Shown here: positions 28,073-36,383 of the stretch, piece after piece
How positions within the stretch are numbered: position 1 is the first letter of the stretch
Layout of the letters: each line of letters starts with the position of its first letter
Source of the DNA: an uncultured Oceanospirillaceae bacterium
GTDB lineage: Bacteria; Pseudomonadota; Gammaproteobacteria; Pseudomonadales; Balneatricaceae
DNA length: 64,000 nt
Assembly (NCBI GenBank): GCA_913057435.1
Contig: CAJXNY010000007.1
Span: 62,001 to 126,000, forward strand
Reading direction: 5' to 3'
The notes under the pieces: generated by a model
The model's input: the letters and a program-made list of their open reading frames with translations, nothing else
Told to the model about the DNA's origin: nothing
The model's database searches: none
Made by a program: the position numbers and the translations under genes

Positions 28073-28525
28073 ATGCTGAAAGATCTATTACGCCAAGGCA
28101 AAGAAAAGTTCAACGAACTGAAAACAGATGCCCTCAAATTCAAATCAAAAGACTTTCTGCAGGCTGTTTTAGGCGGCAGCGCACTCGTTGCTTACGCAGA
28201 TGGCAGTGTAACGTCAGAAGAAAAAAAGAAAATGATGGCATTTATTCAGCACAATGAAACGCTGTCCATCTACGACTCCGGTGAAGTCGTCAATTGCTTC
28301 AAGGACTACATCGACACCTTCGACTTTGATCTGGATGTTGGCCAGGCAAAAGCTATGCAGGCCATTGGCAAAATGCGCGGCAAAAATGAACAGGCCCGCC
28401 TGATCATGCGCATTGTCATCGCCATCGCTGCCTCTGATGGCGATTTCGACAGCCAGGAAAAGGCCGTTGCCATACAGATTGCTCAGGAACTGGGACTCGA
28501 TCCGGCTGAGTTTGAGCTGAGCTGA
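28073..28525 (+). CDS. terB: TerB-family tellurite resistance/stress protein
   Basis: 150 residues, all-helical TerB domain: acidic metal-coordinating signatures ALVAYADGSVTSEEKKKM (about residues 40-57) and IAAASDGDFDSQEKAV (about 120-135) match the two DxxxxxxE-type repeats of TerB. TerB is a cytoplasmic protein that associates with TerC and TerD-type calcium-binding proteins at the membrane in the Ter stress system. First gene of the Ter island here. Confidence 0.9.
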   Translation: MLKDLLRQGKEKFNELKTDALKFKSKDFLQAVLGGSALVAYADGSVTSEEKKKMMAFIQHNETLSIYDSGEVVNCFKDYIDTFDFDLDVGQAKAMQAIGKMRGKNEQARLIMRIVIAIAASDGDFDSQEKAVAIQIAQELGLDPAEFELS

Positions 28526-29038
28526 CCCCTTTTTCACCCTGAAGGTACGGTAATGGAATGGGCTCCCCTGGGTTTTTCGCTCGAAATTATCACAACCCGA
28601 CTCAGTGCTGCCAGTATCTGCGCACCGATGAGCCCGTTCCTGCATTACCTTGCAATCACAGCAAAATCATCGCGTTGTATGCGATCACCTGGACTATTAT
28701 CACCGCCTGCCTGGCGACGGCATACATCACCTCCTCTGATAAGGAATGCCAGGCATTTTCACAATGGCACGGCATCGATATATTCATCAATCGTCAGGCT
28801 ACTGTACTTAGTGCTGACAATCATTATGAAGTACCACAGGCCGACACCTGATATCGCGACTCAATATAGCGAAGCTTTCCGTTGTTGTGCACAATGGCCA
28901 GCTGAACGGTACTAACCAATCGAGCGTAATTATTACGGCCTGAAGTACTATATCAGGCTACCAACCCTAATCAGTTTGCAACGCCCCCTGGAAAGCCTCC
29001 GGGTCAGCCTGCAAACACATTATTAAAGGCATAATCAC
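28526..29038. other. Intergenic region between terB and terD genes
   Basis: 513 bases. A 97-codon plus-strand frame at 28558-28851 has one hydrophobic stretch (about IIALYAITWTIITACLATAY) and GAAGG upstream, but no family resemblance and atypical composition, so it is not called as a gene. Otherwise nothing recognised. A promoter for terD probably lies in the last 150 bases. Confidence 0.4.
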
Positions 29039-29614
29039 ATGGCTATTAATCTGAACAAAGGCGGACGCGTTAACCTGGAAAAAGAAGCACCAGGATTGCA
29101 GAACCTCCACCTGGGCCTCGGCTGGGATATCCGTAAAACGGACGGTTCCGCATTTGATCTGGATGCCTCCGTACTGATGCTCGACGACACTGACAAAGCA
29201 ATCGGCGATGGTGGCTTTGTCTTTTACAACGCCAGCAAATCTGCCTGCGGTTCTGTTGAGCACATGGGTGATAACCTGACCGGCGAAGGTGATGGCGATG
29301 ACGAAGTAGTCACCGTTAACCTGAGCACACTGCCAGCTGAGGTTAAGAAAATCCTCGTCGCAGTGACTATCCATGATGCAGACGCGCGCAAGCAGAATTT
29401 TGGCGGTGTCGAAAACGCATTTATTCGCGTCGCTAATAAAGACAACGGCCAGGACATCGTTCGTTATGATCTGACGGAAGATTACAGCACTGAAACGTCA
29501 CTGATCTTTGGCGAAATCTACAAAAAAGACGACCAGTGGCGCTTCGTTGCCAAAGGCGATGGCTTCGCTGGCGGCCTGGCAGCATTCCTCAACGCTTACG
29601 GTCTGAACGCATAA
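29039..29614 (+). CDS. terD: TerD-family protein
   Basis: 191 residues, the normal TerD length. The fold's calcium-binding acidic motifs are clear: FDLDASVLMLDDTDKA (about 41-56), HMGDNLTGEGDGDDE (about 77-91) and DADARKQNFGGVENAFIR (about 113-130); C-terminal FVAKGDGFAGGLAAFLNAYG is diagnostic. It binds Ca2+ and acts with TerB/TerC in resistance to tellurite, phage and other envelope or DNA stress. It resembles E. coli TerD/TerE more than the second TerD at 33791. The TRSP phosphoribosyltransferase follows after a strong hairpin. Confidence 0.93.
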   Translation: MAINLNKGGRVNLEKEAPGLQNLHLGLGWDIRKTDGSAFDLDASVLMLDDTDKAIGDGGFVFYNASKSACGSVEHMGDNLTGEGDGDDEVVTVNLSTLPAEVKKILVAVTIHDADARKQNFGGVENAFIRVANKDNGQDIVRYDLTEDYSTETSLIFGEIYKKDDQWRFVAKGDGFAGGLAAFLNAYGLNA

Positions 29615-29693
29615 CAGCGCCATTAACCAGCCCACCTCTGTATTCCTGATAAGAAAACAGGGCATGGTGTTAACGCTGGTTAATACGACCGAA

Positions 29694-29720
29694 TTCCGGG
29701 CCTGCCAGGCAGGCCCGGAA
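29694..29720. repeat. Perfect 13-bp inverted repeat between terD and the TRSP gene
   Basis: TTCCGGGCCTGCC (29694-29706) and GGCAGGCCCGGAA (29708-29720) are exact inverted copies with one base between. There is no T-tract on either strand, so it is either a stable mRNA hairpin between terD and the biosynthetic genes or an operator for the following operon. Confidence 0.7.
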
Positions 29721-29803
29721 CTCTCTCCGTCAGAACCAACGCATACTCACCTGTTCATTTCTGAGCGTACTGGATTGCCGGTATCTGGTTAAGCTTGTGT
29801 TAT

Positions 29804-30973
29804 ATGGATAAACACCCGATGTCGAACAACTGCTCTGCCACCATTCAGATTAAAGCGGGTCTACTCACCATTGATGTTGACCATGCACGCCACCCACTGG
29901 ACGATCTGCTGGCATTTGCCAGCCGCCAGAATCACAAACGCGGCTACCTGTTTGTATCCAAAGTTTTAGGTAAACACTGGCCCGTCAGCCCGCAACAGAT
30001 GCGCGCAACCTATGACGAACTGGCTGCACTGACCCGCCCCGGCCCGGTCACTTACGTGGTTGGCATGGCCGAAACCGCAACCGGACTGGGTGCTGGCGTC
30101 GCTGACAGCCTGAGCCGTCTGCAGTCAGACGCAGTTTATTATCAACACACCACCCGCCATCAGCTGGACCAGCCTTTATGGCTGTCACTGGACGAGGCCC
30201 ACAGCCACGCCGTTGATCATCTGTTATACCAGCCACAGGCAGACTGTCTGGCTGAAATCAGTGCCGCTGAGCGACTGGTACTGGTTGACGATGAAATCTC
30301 TACAGGCCGTACCCTGAAACTGCTGGTCGAGCGGTTATTACCTCGCTTACCCGCCCTAAAAGAAGTCGTTGTGGTTAGCCTTGTCAGCTGGCTGGATGAC
30401 GACAAACGTGCGCCCTACCTCGAGCTGCCGCACCCGGTACGCTTTGTCAGCCTGCTCGATGGCCGCTTCAGCTTTAGCCCCGACCCAGCCTGCCAGGCCC
30501 AGCTACCGGCCGATGTTGATGCCGACAGCTGCACACTGCCGTCCCGGACCGACCTGGGCCGTTGCGGTATCCGTATGCCGTACCAGGGGCCGCTACCTGA
30601 GATCAATAACCACCCGGCGATGACAATCATTGGCAACGGCGAACATCTGTATCTGCCGTTTCTGGTGGCTGAACAGCACGCCCGTAACGGCAGCGATGTA
30701 CTGTTCCAGTCAACCACCCGCTCACCAATTCAGCTGGGCGATGCTATTACCAGCAAGACTGCATTTGCCATAGATAACCGCCCCGTACGCCATTACGCCT
30801 ACAACCTGGCCGACCAGAACCGCCAGCTCAGCCTGTTGCTCGAAGACAACCAGCAATACGCTGCACATGGCCTGGCACAAATTCTGGCACAGCACGCTCT
30901 GTACCAGCCACCTGCTCAGCAGGCAGGCTCTCAACAGGTAAGCTCTCAACAGGTGAAGACATATGCCGAATAA
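29804..30973 (+). CDS. Ter-linked phosphoribosyltransferase with TRSP domain
   Basis: 389 residues. The PRPP-binding motif is LVLVDDEISTGRTLK (about residues 158-172), typical of type I phosphoribosyltransferases, preceded by VVGMAETATGLG; the C-terminal part with PLPEINNHPAMTIIGNGEHLYLPF and DVLFQSTTRSPI matches the TRSP region that accompanies this enzyme in Ter operons. In the Anantharaman-Iyer-Aravind model it makes a nucleoside-like compound together with the next three genes. The start is uncertain: ATG at 29804 is used; TTG at 29795 and ATG at 29819 are possible. It overlaps the next gene by 11 bases. Confidence 0.85.
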   Translation: MDKHPMSNNCSATIQIKAGLLTIDVDHARHPLDDLLAFASRQNHKRGYLFVSKVLGKHWPVSPQQMRATYDELAALTRPGPVTYVVGMAETATGLGAGVADSLSRLQSDAVYYQHTTRHQLDQPLWLSLDEAHSHAVDHLLYQPQADCLAEISAAERLVLVDDEISTGRTLKLLVERLLPRLPALKEVVVVSLVSWLDDDKRAPYLELPHPVRFVSLLDGRFSFSPDPACQAQLPADVDADSCTLPSRTDLGRCGIRMPYQGPLPEINNHPAMTIIGNGEHLYLPFLVAEQHARNGSDVLFQSTTRSPIQLGDAITSKTAFAIDNRPVRHYAYNLADQNRQLSLLLEDNQQYAAHGLAQILAQHALYQPPAQQAGSQQVSSQQVKTYAE

Positions 30974-31727
30974 CAGCCGTACCTATGTGTTCACCGATCT
31001 GGACGACACTCTGATTCAGACCCGAGGCAAAGTGCCTGACGGCTACCAGGCAGACGCCGCAGCGCTGGATAAAGACGGCGCAGCGCTCTCTTTTATCTGC
31101 CCCCACCAGCAGACATTACTGCGCACCCTGGCTCAGGGCGGCGCAATGATCATTCCGGTCACCGGCCGTAATACTGATGCCTTACAGCGCGTGACCCTGC
31201 CGTTTTTCCAGCATTACCGCATCGTTTCCCACGGCGCACTAATTCTGCGTGCAGACGACACCCCCTGCCCTGAATGGCTCGCCCACCTGGCGCGTCATCA
31301 TGATCTGGCACAGGCACAAACGCTGCTCGATGCGCTGAATACCCAGGCCTGGCAAATCATCGACCGCCTGCAGCTGTCTGCCCGCAGCCGGGTTATCACT
31401 GACCAGGGCGTACCGGCCTACCTCAGCATCAAAACAGATTGCGCCGCACAGGGCACTCAGGCACTGGACCAGCTGGTCGCAGGCCTCAATGCCCAGCGCC
31501 CAGCAGATAGCCGCTGGCACCGTAATGGCAGGAACCTGGCCCTTAGAATGCCCTACACCTGTAAACAGGAAGCCGTCCGCTTCTTACTGACGCTACTGAA
31601 CGTCGGCGCAAATGATCTGACGCTGGGGCTGGGTGACAGCCTGACCGACCTGCCGTTTATGCGAGAAACACACTTTGCGCTGATGCCAACCGGCAGCCAG
31701 ATCGACCAGGAGCTCACCGCGCTGTGA
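30963..31727 (+). CDS. Ter-linked HAD-superfamily phosphohydrolase
   Basis: 254 residues. HAD motif I TDLDDTLIQT (residues 11-20) has the nucleophile and acid-base aspartates, motif II is VTGRNTDAL (about 62), the lysine is in CKQEAVRF, and motif IV is GLGDSLTDLPFM (about 222-233). The cap type is like sucrose-phosphatase or Cof proteins. In Ter-linked operons this enzyme is thought to dephosphorylate a nucleotide-like intermediate. Its start overlaps the phosphoribosyltransferase gene by 11 bases and its stop overlaps the next start by four (GTGA), so the set is translationally coupled. Confidence 0.87.
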   Translation: MPNNSRTYVFTDLDDTLIQTRGKVPDGYQADAAALDKDGAALSFICPHQQTLLRTLAQGGAMIIPVTGRNTDALQRVTLPFFQHYRIVSHGALILRADDTPCPEWLAHLARHHDLAQAQTLLDALNTQAWQIIDRLQLSARSRVITDQGVPAYLSIKTDCAAQGTQALDQLVAGLNAQRPADSRWHRNGRNLALRMPYTCKQEAVRFLLTLLNVGANDLTLGLGDSLTDLPFMRETHFALMPTGSQIDQELTAL

Positions 31728-32839
31728 ACACACCCTCTTACCCACCGCCAGAGCCGATAACGGGCAGCTATACGGCCGATGACTGCCAGTTTTTACTGAC
31801 GCCGATTAAACCTGAATTCACCACCATCGAAGACAAAGAACGCCTGATCCAGTCAGGCCAGCTCCACTACTCGGAACTGATCCATCAGGAATCGGCTCCG
31901 ACTCAGGCTTACACCCAGCTGTTTCTGCAGCTGACGGCGCAGTACAAACAGCGACTGGCTGCTGAAATCATGACGCTGGCAAAACTGATTGCCGAGCGCC
32001 GCCTGGGCCACATTTGTCTGGTCTCCCTGGCGCGGGCCGGCACGCCCATTGGCGTACTGTTAAAGCGGGCCTTACAGCACCACCTGGGGCGCAGCTGCAG
32101 CCACTACAGCATCAGCATTATCAGAGATCGCGGCATTGATACCGTGGCACTGGACTACCTGCTGCAGCAACAGGGCTATCGCGATGAGTCACTGACCTTT
32201 ATTGATGGCTGGACCGCCAAAGGCGTGATCACCCAGGAACTGAAACAGGCTATCGGCCATTACAACACCACGCATCAGCGCCGTGTACCCGACGAACTCT
32301 TTGTGGTGTCCGACATCGGCGGCACCGCCGATGTCGCCGCTACCTACGCCGACTACACCCTCCCCAGCGCACTGATGAACTCCACCGTGTCCGGACTGGT
32401 CTCACGCTCAATTCTGAACAGCCAGGTTCGCCCGGATCAGTTTCATGGTTGCATCCGCTACGATCACCTGACCGAGCATGATCGCTCCGTCTGGTTTATC
32501 GAACAGGTTGCAGAACAGATGGCCAGTCACCACAGCCTGACTGACCTTCCCGGTGCCAGAACAGCACATCAGGCTCGGCATCAGGCCTTTCTGAATACAC
32601 TGCAGCAGCAATACAACGTCAGCGATATTAACCGTATCAAGCCCGGTATTGCCGAAGCCACGCGGGTCATGCTGCGCCGGGTGCCGGATCTGCTACTGCT
32701 CCAGAACCCACAGCACGAAGATGTCGCTCACCTGGTACAACTGAGTCAGGAAAAAGACATCCGTATTATTGAGCACCCGGAGATGCCATTCGGTGCCTGC
32801 GCCCTGATCAAAGATGTCACCCGCGAGGCCGCCCGATGA
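31724..32839 (+). CDS. StiP/PRTase-1 family protein with C-terminal PELOTA-like domain
   Basis: 371 residues with GTG start overlapping the HAD stop. Features of the Ter-linked PRTase/StiP family: LTPIKPEFTTIEDKERLIQSG near the N-terminus, the conserved CLVSLARAGTPIGVLLKR (about residues 101-118), SIIRDRGID, TFIDGWTAKGVITQEL (about 165-180) and VVSDIGGTADVAA. The last 90 residues resemble the RNA-binding PELOTA-like module (RIKPGIAEATRVMLRRVPDLLLL). Databases name the family either cysteine protease StiP or phosphoribosyltransferase; the neighbourhood favours the latter. It overlaps the following lyase gene by four bases (ATGA). Confidence 0.85.
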   Translation: MNTPSYPPPEPITGSYTADDCQFLLTPIKPEFTTIEDKERLIQSGQLHYSELIHQESAPTQAYTQLFLQLTAQYKQRLAAEIMTLAKLIAERRLGHICLVSLARAGTPIGVLLKRALQHHLGRSCSHYSISIIRDRGIDTVALDYLLQQQGYRDESLTFIDGWTAKGVITQELKQAIGHYNTTHQRRVPDELFVVSDIGGTADVAATYADYTLPSALMNSTVSGLVSRSILNSQVRPDQFHGCIRYDHLTEHDRSVWFIEQVAEQMASHHSLTDLPGARTAHQARHQAFLNTLQQQYNVSDINRIKPGIAEATRVMLRRVPDLLLLQNPQHEDVAHLVQLSQEKDIRIIEHPEMPFGACALIKDVTREAAR

Positions 32840-33741
32840 GCCAGACGATATCTTATTTCGAGCTGGGTGCTTCACTGTACACCCCCTGCACCCACCCACG
32901 GCTGGGGCAAATTATGAAGCAGGGCATCAGCGCCGCCCGTTCACTGGTTTTCTGTACCGAAGACGCAGTGAATGCCGACGAGCTGGAGGACGCACTACGG
33001 AATTTAAGCCAAAGCCTGGCCAGTCTGGAGCCTCGCGGCCGTTTTCGCCGCTTTGTCCGGCCCCGCAACGTTGAGGTGCTGCGCCGCATTCTGACGATGA
33101 AAGGAGTGGAAAAGCTGGATGGTTTTGTACTGCCTAAAGCCGACTCTCAAACCCTGCCAGCCTATCGGGCCTTACTGAACACAACGACAACGCCTTTTGT
33201 TGTCATGCCCACGCTGGAAACAGCAGAGGTACTGGATCAGTCGGCACTGGCTGGCCTGCGCAACCAGCTCGACCGCTTTTCCCGGCAGACGCTGTGCCTG
33301 CGTATTGGCGGCAACGATCTGCTGAACCTGATGGGGCTCAAGCGGCTGCCTGGCCTGACCGCCTACGACACCCCATTACGTACGGTTATCGAACAGCTGG
33401 TGATCGGTTTTCGCCCCCATGGCTACGAACTCAGCGCCCCGGTATTCGATTTTATCGATGATCGCAGCACCCTGATTAACGAAGTCAATCATGACATCAG
33501 CTACGGCTTACTGGCCAAAACCGCGATTCACCCTGTTCAGCTGGCTGTGATTGAACAACAATACGCGCTCTATACCGAACGTCATATCGAACAGGCCCGC
33601 GCGGTGCTTAGCGATGATGCCAAAGGGGTGTTTCGCCTCAATGGACAAATGATGGAGCGCACCTGCCATGCTAACTGGGCAATACGAACCCTGGCACTGG
33701 CCGATCAGCTGACGCATGCTGATACAATCTGCACAGGCTGA
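32836..33741 (+). CDS. HpcH/HpaI (CitE-like) aldolase/lyase, Ter-linked
   Basis: 301 residues, TIM-barrel of the citrate lyase beta-subunit type: LGASLYTPCTHPRL (about 10-23), an early acidic SLVFCTEDAVN, the barrel segment DGFVLPKADSQTL (about 95-107), VVMPTLETAEVL with the metal-binding glutamate (about 120-131) and LRIGGNDLLNLMGL. In Ter-linked operons this C-C bond lyase is proposed to act on the nucleoside-like metabolite or its precursor. Last gene of the four coupled biosynthetic genes; the second terD follows 49 bases later with its own AGGAG. Confidence 0.87.
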   Translation: MSQTISYFELGASLYTPCTHPRLGQIMKQGISAARSLVFCTEDAVNADELEDALRNLSQSLASLEPRGRFRRFVRPRNVEVLRRILTMKGVEKLDGFVLPKADSQTLPAYRALLNTTTTPFVVMPTLETAEVLDQSALAGLRNQLDRFSRQTLCLRIGGNDLLNLMGLKRLPGLTAYDTPLRTVIEQLVIGFRPHGYELSAPVFDFIDDRSTLINEVNHDISYGLLAKTAIHPVQLAVIEQQYALYTERHIEQARAVLSDDAKGVFRLNGQMMERTCHANWAIRTLALADQLTHADTICTG

Positions 33742-33790
33742 CCAACCCCAGCCTTGTGCCACCTAAATTATTACCAACAGGAGAAGTAAC

Positions 33791-34402
33791 ATGGCGATAA
33801 ATCTGCAGAAAGGACAGCGTATCTCACTGAAGAAAGACAACGGTGGAGCACTGGACAAAATGTGCATTGGCGTCAACTGGGGCGCGATCGAAAAACGTGG
33901 TTTCTTCGGTGGCACTAAAACAGAAGCCGTGGATCTGGATGCCTCTGTTGGCGTATACAACGCTAACCGTGAACTGATCGATGTTGTCTATTTCGGCCAG
34001 CTGAAATCAAAATGTGGCAGCATTGCCCACTCAGGTGACGATCTGACCGGCGATATGGACGGCGATGACGGCCTGGATAACGAAGTGATCACGCTGGACC
34101 TGTCCCGCCTGCCTGCCGAAGCAGAACAGCTGGCATTTGTACTGAACAGCTTCCGCGGCCAGGACTTCAAAGATATTCCCTTCGCCCGCATCCGTATTTA
34201 CGAAGGCACACCATCCCGGGTAGATAAAGAATTTGCCCAGTTTGATATTGCCAACGATGAAGCCTTCAACGGCGCGGTATCGATGATCATGGCCAAACTG
34301 TACAAACGCGACGGCGAGTGGAAATTCAACTCACTGGGTAACCCAACCCGTGATAAAAAACTGGAAAAAACCCTGGAAGCATTCGCCCGCGACTATTTCT
34401 AA
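33791..34402 (+). CDS. TerD-family protein (second copy)
   Basis: 203 residues. TerD fold with NLQKGQRISLKKDNGGALDK at the start, AVDLDASVGVYNANRE (about residues 46-61), and the calcium site SGDDLTGDMDGDDGLDNEVI (about 84-103). It differs from the terD at 29039 by a short insertion (GAIEKRGFFGGTKTEA) and an LGNPTRDKKLEKTLEAF tail in place of the glycine-rich terminus, and resembles the TerZ/TerX-like branch. AGGAG eight bases upstream of ATG. Cotranscription with the lyase gene is likely from the 49-base gap. Confidence 0.9.
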   Translation: MAINLQKGQRISLKKDNGGALDKMCIGVNWGAIEKRGFFGGTKTEAVDLDASVGVYNANRELIDVVYFGQLKSKCGSIAHSGDDLTGDMDGDDGLDNEVITLDLSRLPAEAEQLAFVLNSFRGQDFKDIPFARIRIYEGTPSRVDKEFAQFDIANDEAFNGAVSMIMAKLYKRDGEWKFNSLGNPTRDKKLEKTLEAFARDYF

Positions 34403-34436
34403 GGGTATAGCGGCTTAACAGATAAGGATTCAGCCT

Positions 34437-35627
34437 GTGACAACATCCATGATGCCAGGCGCGAACCAGTCTCTTGTGACGGATCTGTTATCAGTTCACG
34501 TCACTACCGGTAAAGTCGCCGATGTGTCCTGCTTTCAGCTCTATGCTGACGGCAAGACACAGAGCGACCCGGACTTCATATTCTATGGCCAGAAACACAA
34601 TGAAAATAACAGTGTCCGCCTGGCCCAGGAAGGACTGACCACCGTCTTTGAAGTAGACCTGACGCGCATCAAGCCTGATGTACAACGTATCGCCTTCACC
34701 ATTACCGTCGACAGCGGCACCATCGCCAGCCTGTCCCGCTGCAGTATCAGCGTGCAACACCAGCAGAATACCCTGTGCCACGCCGACGTGCCGATGCAGT
34801 CACGGCCCGAGGCCGCGCTGATTCTTGGTGAGCTATACCGGCGTAATGATCAATGGAAATTCCGCTTTGTCTGCCAGGGTTTCAACGGTGGACTGGCAGC
34901 GCTGGCTGAACACTATGGCGTCGAGATAGAAGACAGCACACCCCAGCCTGCCCCGCCCACACCTGCAGCGCCGGTACAAACACCCACCAGTACCGCTGCC
35001 ACACCAGCGATCAATCTCAGCAAAATTACGCTGACAAAAACCAGCCCCAGCATCAACCTGGCCAAGAACAGCAGCAACACCTTCGGCCAGATCAGGGTCA
35101 ACCTGAACTGGAATCAGGGGCCGAAAAAGACTGGTGGCCTGCTCGCCAGCATGTTCAGTACGGACACCAGCATTGATCTGGATCTCGGCGCTTATATTCA
35201 CCTCCGTGACGGTCGCAAAGATCTGATCCAGGCACTGGATAAGAACTTCGGTAATTACTCACAGCCCCCGTACGCCGAACTACAGGGCGATGACCGCACC
35301 GGCGCCCACAGCGACGGCGAGTGGATCCATATCAACGGCGACCAATGGGCGGATATAACGGAAGTACTGATTTACGCCTTTATCTATGAAGGCAGCCCCA
35401 ACTGGGGCAAAACCTGCGGCATTGCCACCTTACATATCCCAGGCCAGCCCCCTATCGAGACACGCCTGACGGAAGGGCCTGACGATCGGGGTTTCTGTGT
35501 CATTGCCCGGCTGGTCAACATCAACGGAGAACTCAAGGTCGAACGCCTTGATGAGTATTTTAACGGCCACCGACAGGCAGACGATGCCTACGGCTGGGGC
35601 TTTGCCTGGGCTCCAGGCAAAAAATAA
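34437..35627 (+). CDS. terA: TerA-like protein with two TerD-fold domains
   Basis: 396 residues; GTG start with AAGGA nine bases upstream. An N-terminal TerD-like domain (about 1-165, ending GFNGGLAALAEHYGVE) is joined by a Pro/Ala/Thr linker (about 170-192) to a second domain (about 205-395) with DTSIDLDLGAYIHLRDG and LQGDDRTGAHSDGEWI acidic sites. This is the TerA arrangement. TerA-type proteins bind Ca2+ weakly and act with other Ter proteins at the membrane. Last gene of the Ter island; a GC-rich hairpin without T-tract lies between it and the convergent ycgN-like gene. Confidence 0.85.
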   Translation: MTTSMMPGANQSLVTDLLSVHVTTGKVADVSCFQLYADGKTQSDPDFIFYGQKHNENNSVRLAQEGLTTVFEVDLTRIKPDVQRIAFTITVDSGTIASLSRCSISVQHQQNTLCHADVPMQSRPEAALILGELYRRNDQWKFRFVCQGFNGGLAALAEHYGVEIEDSTPQPAPPTPAAPVQTPTSTAATPAINLSKITLTKTSPSINLAKNSSNTFGQIRVNLNWNQGPKKTGGLLASMFSTDTSIDLDLGAYIHLRDGRKDLIQALDKNFGNYSQPPYAELQGDDRTGAHSDGEWIHINGDQWADITEVLIYAFIYEGSPNWGKTCGIATLHIPGQPPIETRLTEGPDDRGFCVIARLVNINGELKVERLDEYFNGHRQADDAYGWGFAWAPGKK

Positions 35628-35657
35628 TACGGCGGGCCGGAGCGCCCGCCCGTCAGC

Positions 35658-36095
35658 TTACTCAATCACATAATCGATCAGCTCATCTTCGCTGATCTCA
35701 TTATCTTTGACTTCGTACACATTCAGCACGGTGGCACCGGCATTTTTCTGTGAAGCCGGGTCACCGGTCATCAATGGGTGCCAGTCCGGTAAATCCTGCC
35801 CTTCATGCACCAGGCGGTAAGCACAGCTCGGCGGCAGCCAGTGAAACGCACTGACATCCTGAGGGCGCAGCTTGACGCAGCTAGGCACCAGCGTGGTGCG
35901 CTCTTCATAACGCGTACAGCGGCAGGTTTCAAAATCCAGCAGATGACAGACCACCGTGGTGTAAAACACCTCTTCAGTGTCTTCGTCTTCAACCTTGTGC
36001 AAACAGCACAGCGCACAGCCGTCACAGAGGGATTCCCACTGTGGTGGCGTCATATCTTCCAGCGCTGTGCTACGCCAGAATACTTCCTGCGCCAC
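35658..36095 (-). CDS. ycgN: YcgN-family cysteine cluster protein (UPF0260)
   Basis: 145 residues, matching UPF0260. The cysteine pattern CDGCALCCLHKVEDED (about 24-39), VVCHLLDFETCRCTRYEER (about 48-66) and VPSCVKL marks a metal or Fe-S cluster site of the CxxCxxCC type. The function is not established. The start is GTG placed directly after the stop codon of ycgL (TAA-GTG), a tightly coupled arrangement. The rnd-ycgL-ycgN order is common in gammaproteobacteria. Confidence 0.92.
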   Translation of the reverse strand: MAQEVFWRSTALEDMTPPQWESLCDGCALCCLHKVEDEDTEEVFYTTVVCHLLDFETCRCTRYEERTTLVPSCVKLRPQDVSAFHWLPPSCAYRLVHEGQDLPDWHPLMTGDPASQKNAGATVLNVYEVKDNEISEDELIDYVIE

Positions 36096-36383
36096 TTAGC
36101 GAACCCCGGTTTCGGGACGATCCCGATAGAGATCCAGCATGTAATCATCCTTCACCGGTGGCATCTGCAGAAAATAGCCTTTCTCATCCAGCCCTGCGAC
36201 CATCTTGTCGGTATCAACCCGCGCCAGCTTTCGATCTGCTTTAAGTGGCATATCCATCACATGGATGGGCGTACCGAACATCTCCAGTAACGCCTCAGGC
36301 ACTTTACTCAACAGATTCCGCTTCTCGGTATAGATGTACATCTCATCCTTACGCGGGCTTTTGTAAATACTTACAATTTTCAT
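36096..36383 (-). CDS. ycgL: YcgL-domain protein
   Basis: 95 residues, the usual size for YcgL (E. coli 97-108). Conserved features are IYKSPRKDEMYIYTEKR (about 6-22), VPEALLEMFGTP, and GYFLQMPPVKDDYMLDLYR (about 69-87). Small alpha/beta protein without known activity. Overlaps the rnd stop codon region by four bases. Confidence 0.93.
   Translation of the reverse strand: MKIVSIYKSPRKDEMYIYTEKRNLLSKVPEALLEMFGTPIHVMDMPLKADRKLARVDTDKMVAGLDEKGYFLQMPPVKDDYMLDLYRDRPETGVR

Noticed and set aside
28558-28851. 97-codon frame between terB and terD with one hydrophobic stretch
   Set aside because: No homology recognised and weak start; recorded only as a note in the intergenic entry.
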